A stretch of 14,334 bases of DNA from JBOGGX01 sp050744245 (GTDB lineage Bacteria; Actinomycetota; Acidimicrobiia; Acidimicrobiales; JBOGGX01), in assembly GCA_050744245.1 (NCBI GenBank), contig JBOGGX010000075.1, positions 1-14,334 of the forward strand, read 5' to 3'. A program made the translations under genes and the position numbers. The notes under the pieces are model-generated. The model was not told the DNA's origin. It did not search any database and saw only the letters and a program-made list of their open reading frames with translations. This document shows, one piece after another, positions 12,717-14,334 of this stretch (its first letter is position 1; each line of letters begins with the position of its first letter).

Positions 12717-12770
12717 CACCGTCCGCGGCGAGCCGGATTGTCCGCCCGCGCCCGACTCGCCCGGACGGTG
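12717..12770. repeat. Long interrupted inverted repeat
   Basis: The left arm CACCGTCCG-C-GGCGAG (12717-12732) matches the right arm CTCGCC-CGGACGGTG (12756-12770): 9 bp, a one-base bulge, then 6 bp, around a 23-nt loop. It lies just downstream of recR (which reads in from the right) and could form a hairpin in RNA of either strand. Confidence 0.6.
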
Positions 12771-12784
12771 TCTCGGGCTTTTGT
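12750..12784 (+). terminator. Intrinsic-terminator-like hairpin with T-run
   Basis: GCCCGA (12750-12755) pairs with TCGGGC (12773-12778) and is followed at once by TTTTGT (12779-12784), the only T-run after a GC stem in the gap. It would stop plus-strand transcripts before they run antisense into recR. The loop is 17 nt and the stem only 6 bp, so strength is uncertain. Confidence 0.4.
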
Positions 12785-12804
12785 CCCGGGTTCCGCCGAT
12801 ACCC

Positions 12805-13410
12805 TCAGAGCTCGACGTCGCGCCGACCCTCGAGCGCCCGTCCCAGGGTCAGCTCGTCGGCGTATTCGAGGTCGCCCCCCACCGGCAGCCCGCTGGCGAT
12901 CCGCGTCACCCGGACGCCGAGCGGCTTGACCAGCCGGCCGAGGTACATCGCGGTGGCCTCACCCTCGATGTTGGGGTTGGTGCACAGGATGACCTCGGCC
13001 ACCCCCTCGGCGTCGATGCGGGCCAGCAGCTCCTTCACCCTGAGCTGATCGGGACCGATCCCCTCCATCGGGTTGATGGCCCCCTGGAGCACGTGGTACC
13101 GGCCCTTGAACTCCTGCGTGCGTTCCACGGCCACGATGTCGCGGGGCTCCTCGACGACGCACAGGGACGTGGCGTCCCGCCGAGGATCGGCACAGATTCC
13201 ACACTCGTCGCCCTCGGCGATGTTGAAGCAGCGCCGGCAGAACCCGATCCGGTCCTTGACCTCGCCGATGGCTCGGGCCAGCCGCAGGGCGTCGTCCTTC
13301 GGCAGCTTGAGCAGGTGGAAGGCGATGCGTTGGGCCGACTTGGGCCCGATCCCGGGGAGCCGGCCCAGCTCGTCGATGAGTTGCTGGACGGGAGGGCTGT
13401 AGACCCCCAT
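12805..13410 (-). CDS. recR: Recombination mediator protein RecR
   Basis: A 201-residue RecR, which works with RecF and RecO to load RecA at gaps in damaged DNA. Domains in order: helix-hairpin-helix at 7-35 (ELGRLPGIGPKSAQRIAFHL around 14-33), a zinc finger with C58, C61, C70 and C73, a Toprim domain from about 81 (LCVVEEPRDIVAVERTQEF) to 175 with CTNPNIEGEATAMYL (143-157), and a C-terminal Walker-like segment ending LTLGRALEGRR. The length is normal. The ATG at 13410 shares its A with the ybaB stop (TGATG), which fixes the start; a TTG one codon earlier is also in frame but less likely. It is the last gene of the dnaX-ybaB-recR operon, a very widespread arrangement. Confidence 0.97.
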   Translation of the reverse strand: MGVYSPPVQQLIDELGRLPGIGPKSAQRIAFHLLKLPKDDALRLARAIGEVKDRIGFCRRCFNIAEGDECGICADPRRDATSLCVVEEPRDIVAVERTQEFKGRYHVLQGAINPMEGIGPDQLRVKELLARIDAEGVAEVILCTNPNIEGEATAMYLGRLVKPLGVRVTRIASGLPVGGDLEYADELTLGRALEGRRDVEL

Positions 13411-13766
13411 CAAGCCTCGGGGGCCGGCCCGAGACCGCCGATGCCGCCCAGCCCGCCCAACGCGTCGCCGAGCGCGCTCGGGTCGAGCCCGCCCATCGCC
13501 TGGCGCTGGGCGTCGGCCAGCCTCGCGGTCAGGTCGTGGAGGGCGGCCAGCACCAGGTCCTGGAGCATCTCGACGTCGCCCGGGTCGACTGCGTCCGGGG
13601 CGATCGTGACCGACTCGAACCGAAACGACCCGTCGGCGGTGATCTTCACCGCCCCGCCGCCGGCCTGACCCTCATAGACGCTCGCCTGGATCTCCTGCAG
13701 CTTCTGGAGCTGATCCATCAACCCGCCGAAGTCGGGCAGGCCACCAGGGAACGGCGTGTCGGTCAT
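13410..13766 (-). CDS. ybaB: YbaB/EbfC family nucleoid-associated protein
   Basis: A 118-residue YbaB/EbfC protein, a small dimeric DNA-binding nucleoid protein almost always encoded between dnaX and recR. The core is visible: helix GGLMDQLQKLQEIQASVYEG (14-33), the beta hairpin AVKITADGSFRFESVTIAPDAV (39-60), then the long helix EMLQDLVLAALHDLTARLADAQRQAM (66-91). The C-terminus (92-118) is a flexible Gly-rich tail with GGLGGIGGLG, and the N-terminal GGLPDFGG stretch is similar. The start ATG 13766 overlaps the dnaX stop as ATGA, and its own stop overlaps the recR start as TGATG, so all three genes should be translationally coupled. The open frame extends to 14024, but only as shadow of dnaX. 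Confidence 0.95.
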   Translation of the reverse strand: MTDTPFPGGLPDFGGLMDQLQKLQEIQASVYEGQAGGGAVKITADGSFRFESVTIAPDAVDPGDVEMLQDLVLAALHDLTARLADAQRQAMGGLDPSALGDALGGLGGIGGLGPAPEA

Positions 13767-14334
13767 TGGTCGTCCTCCTCCTCGAGGAGCAGGGCATCGG
13801 GAAAGTGCTGGCTCAGGACGTCGATCCCGCGGCGGGGGTCGGCCGGCGCGTCGACCAGCTCCGAAAGGTCGATCGCGTCCTCGGCCGGGCCCGCCTCCGC
13901 GGTCGACGGCGGGGGCCCGGGCATGACCGTCGGCCGGTCCTCGTCGAGCGTGAGCGCGATCCCGAGGGGGCGCCCGAAGTGCTCGGCCAGCGCCCGTTCG
14001 ACCTCCGGTCGCTGCTCGTCGCACCGATCCCGGTGGATGGCGTTGGGCAGGGCGAATCGGGCCACGGCGCCGTCGACGCCGACGAACCGGCCCACCGCCC
14101 AGCGCACCCGCACCGGCTGGGGCAGCCCGCCGAGGATCGAGTCACCCCAGGCCAGCGTGAGATCGTCGCGGGTGGGCATGTCGGGCTCGACGGTGGCCGG
14201 CGCGGCGGGCGACACGGGCGACACGGGCGACACCATCTGGGGCTCAGGCGGCTCGGGGGCGACCTCGGCCGCGGGGGTGGCGAGACGGCCGGCGGCCCGC
14301 ACGCCACCGAGCGCCGGCCGTTGCGTCGGATCCG
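13763..14334 (-). CDS. dnaX: DNA polymerase III gamma/tau subunit, C-terminal part
   Basis: The 3' end of a frame that stays open to the right edge, so the ATPase domains lie outside the window. About 190 residues are present. A Pro/Ala/Val-rich linker with a VSP triplet repeat leads to a folded domain (DLTLAWGDSILGGLPQPVRV through AVARFALPNAIHRDRCDE and VERALAEHFGRPLGIALTL). This fits domain III and the C-terminal tail of DnaX, which tie the clamp loader together at the replication fork. A second Pro-rich stretch and an acidic tail (LLEEEDDQ) follow. Assignment rests on this domain pattern plus the conserved dnaX-ybaB-recR order and the 4-nt ATGA overlap with ybaB; no Walker motif is available to confirm it. 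The in-frame GTG at 14302 is not a real start. Confidence 0.85.
   Translation of the reverse strand, partial: DPTQRPALGGVRAAGRLATPAAEVAPEPPEPQMVSPVSPVSPAAPATVEPDMPTRDDLTLAWGDSILGGLPQPVRVRWAVGRFVGVDGAVARFALPNAIHRDRCDEQRPEVERALAEHFGRPLGIALTLDEDRPTVMPGPPPSTAEAGPAEDAIDLSELVDAPADPRRGIDVLSQHFPDALLLEEEDDQ
14207..14233. repeat. Three perfect 9-nt tandem repeats inside dnaX
   Basis: GGGCGACAC occurs three times in a row. On the coding strand each unit encodes Val-Ser-Pro, giving VSPVSPVSP in the flexible linker. Copy-number change would keep the frame, so it is a neutral length-variable linker rather than a phase-variation switch. Confidence 0.85.

Larger units (their letters stand above)
12670..12784 (+). 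ncRNA. Candidate small structured RNA (unverified)
   Basis: Between a promoter-like element and a hairpin followed by TTTTGT lies about 115 nt with no convincing reading frame but heavy self-complementarity. The elements are CCGAGG/CCTCGG (12681-12686 with 12696-12701), a long interrupted stem (12717-12732 with 12756-12770), and the terminal hairpin (12750-12755 with 12773-12778). The long stem uses bases within the loop of the terminal hairpin, so the two would either exclude one another or form a pseudoknot, as in attenuators and riboswitches. I recognise no known RNA family; the SRP RNA and tRNA signatures are missing. It could instead be a shared terminator zone between converging operons. 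Confidence 0.3.

Noticed and set aside
12681..12720. SRP RNA near recR, suggested by GGTCAGGTC
   Set aside because: The required GGAAGGAAGCAGC loop segment does not follow, so the signature is incomplete.
12781..12805. tRNA T-arm-like GGGTTCCGCC just after the T-run
   Set aside because: No 7-nt T-loop, anticodon arm or acceptor stem can be built around it.
12635..13048. Plus-strand frame starting in the convergent gap and running antisense to recR
   Set aside because: Ser/Arg/Pro-rich shadow composition, no ribosome binding site, and it covers the RecR Toprim region on the other strand.
1..14334. CRISPR array, integrase, transposase or phage genes
   Set aside because: No regularly spaced direct repeats and no recognisable mobile-element protein in any frame; the only tandem repeat is the 27-nt one in dnaX.

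Overview
The window is very GC-rich, almost gap-free bacterial DNA with strong G/C third-position bias, GTG starts, stop/start overlaps and a start codon placed like that of a leaderless mRNA. Together with the dnaX-ybaB-recR order, a crotonyl-CoA carboxylase/reductase and a stand-alone 5'-3' exonuclease, this points to an actinobacterium. A deep lineage such as Acidimicrobiia would fit, but that class-level placement is inference. No tRNA, rRNA, CRISPR array, transposase or phage gene was seen.

Left block (1-5385, all minus strand, read right to left): crotonyl-CoA carboxylase/reductase (ccr), methylmalonyl-CoA epimerase, a 12-helix ABC-type permease overlapping its ATPase, a 5'-3' exonuclease/flap nuclease, and the N-terminus of an acyl-CoA (probably propionyl-CoA) carboxylase beta subunit cut by the window edge. 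Gaps are 64 nt or less, so this is probably one long transcription unit. Ccr, epimerase and carboxylase belong to ethylmalonyl-CoA / propionyl-CoA carbon flow.

Middle block (5516-11383, plus strand): a cytoplasmic molybdopterin/4Fe-4S oxidoreductase of the formate-dehydrogenase superfamily, a PIG-L (LmbE-like) zinc deacetylase 8 nt downstream, an SBP56-type methanethiol oxidase, then after a strong hairpin an acetyl-CoA acetyltransferase. The thiolase makes the acetoacetyl-CoA that enters the ethylmalonyl-CoA route. Methanethiol oxidase releases formaldehyde, and a formate-dehydrogenase-like enzyme could lie further down that oxidation path. The neighbourhood may therefore serve C1 / methylated-sulfur metabolism, which is a hypothesis.

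Accessory stretch (11384-12804): a well-initiated gene with an N-terminal peptidoglycan-binding domain, interrupted by one in-frame TAA and then a probable one-base frameshift (three pieces, 11480-12579). It is followed by a gene-free 225-nt gap packed with inverted repeats, a promoter-like element and a terminator-like hairpin that could encode a small structured RNA.

Right block (12805-14334, minus strand): the tightly coupled housekeeping operon dnaX (3' part only) - ybaB/ebfC - recR, with ATGA and TGATG overlaps.
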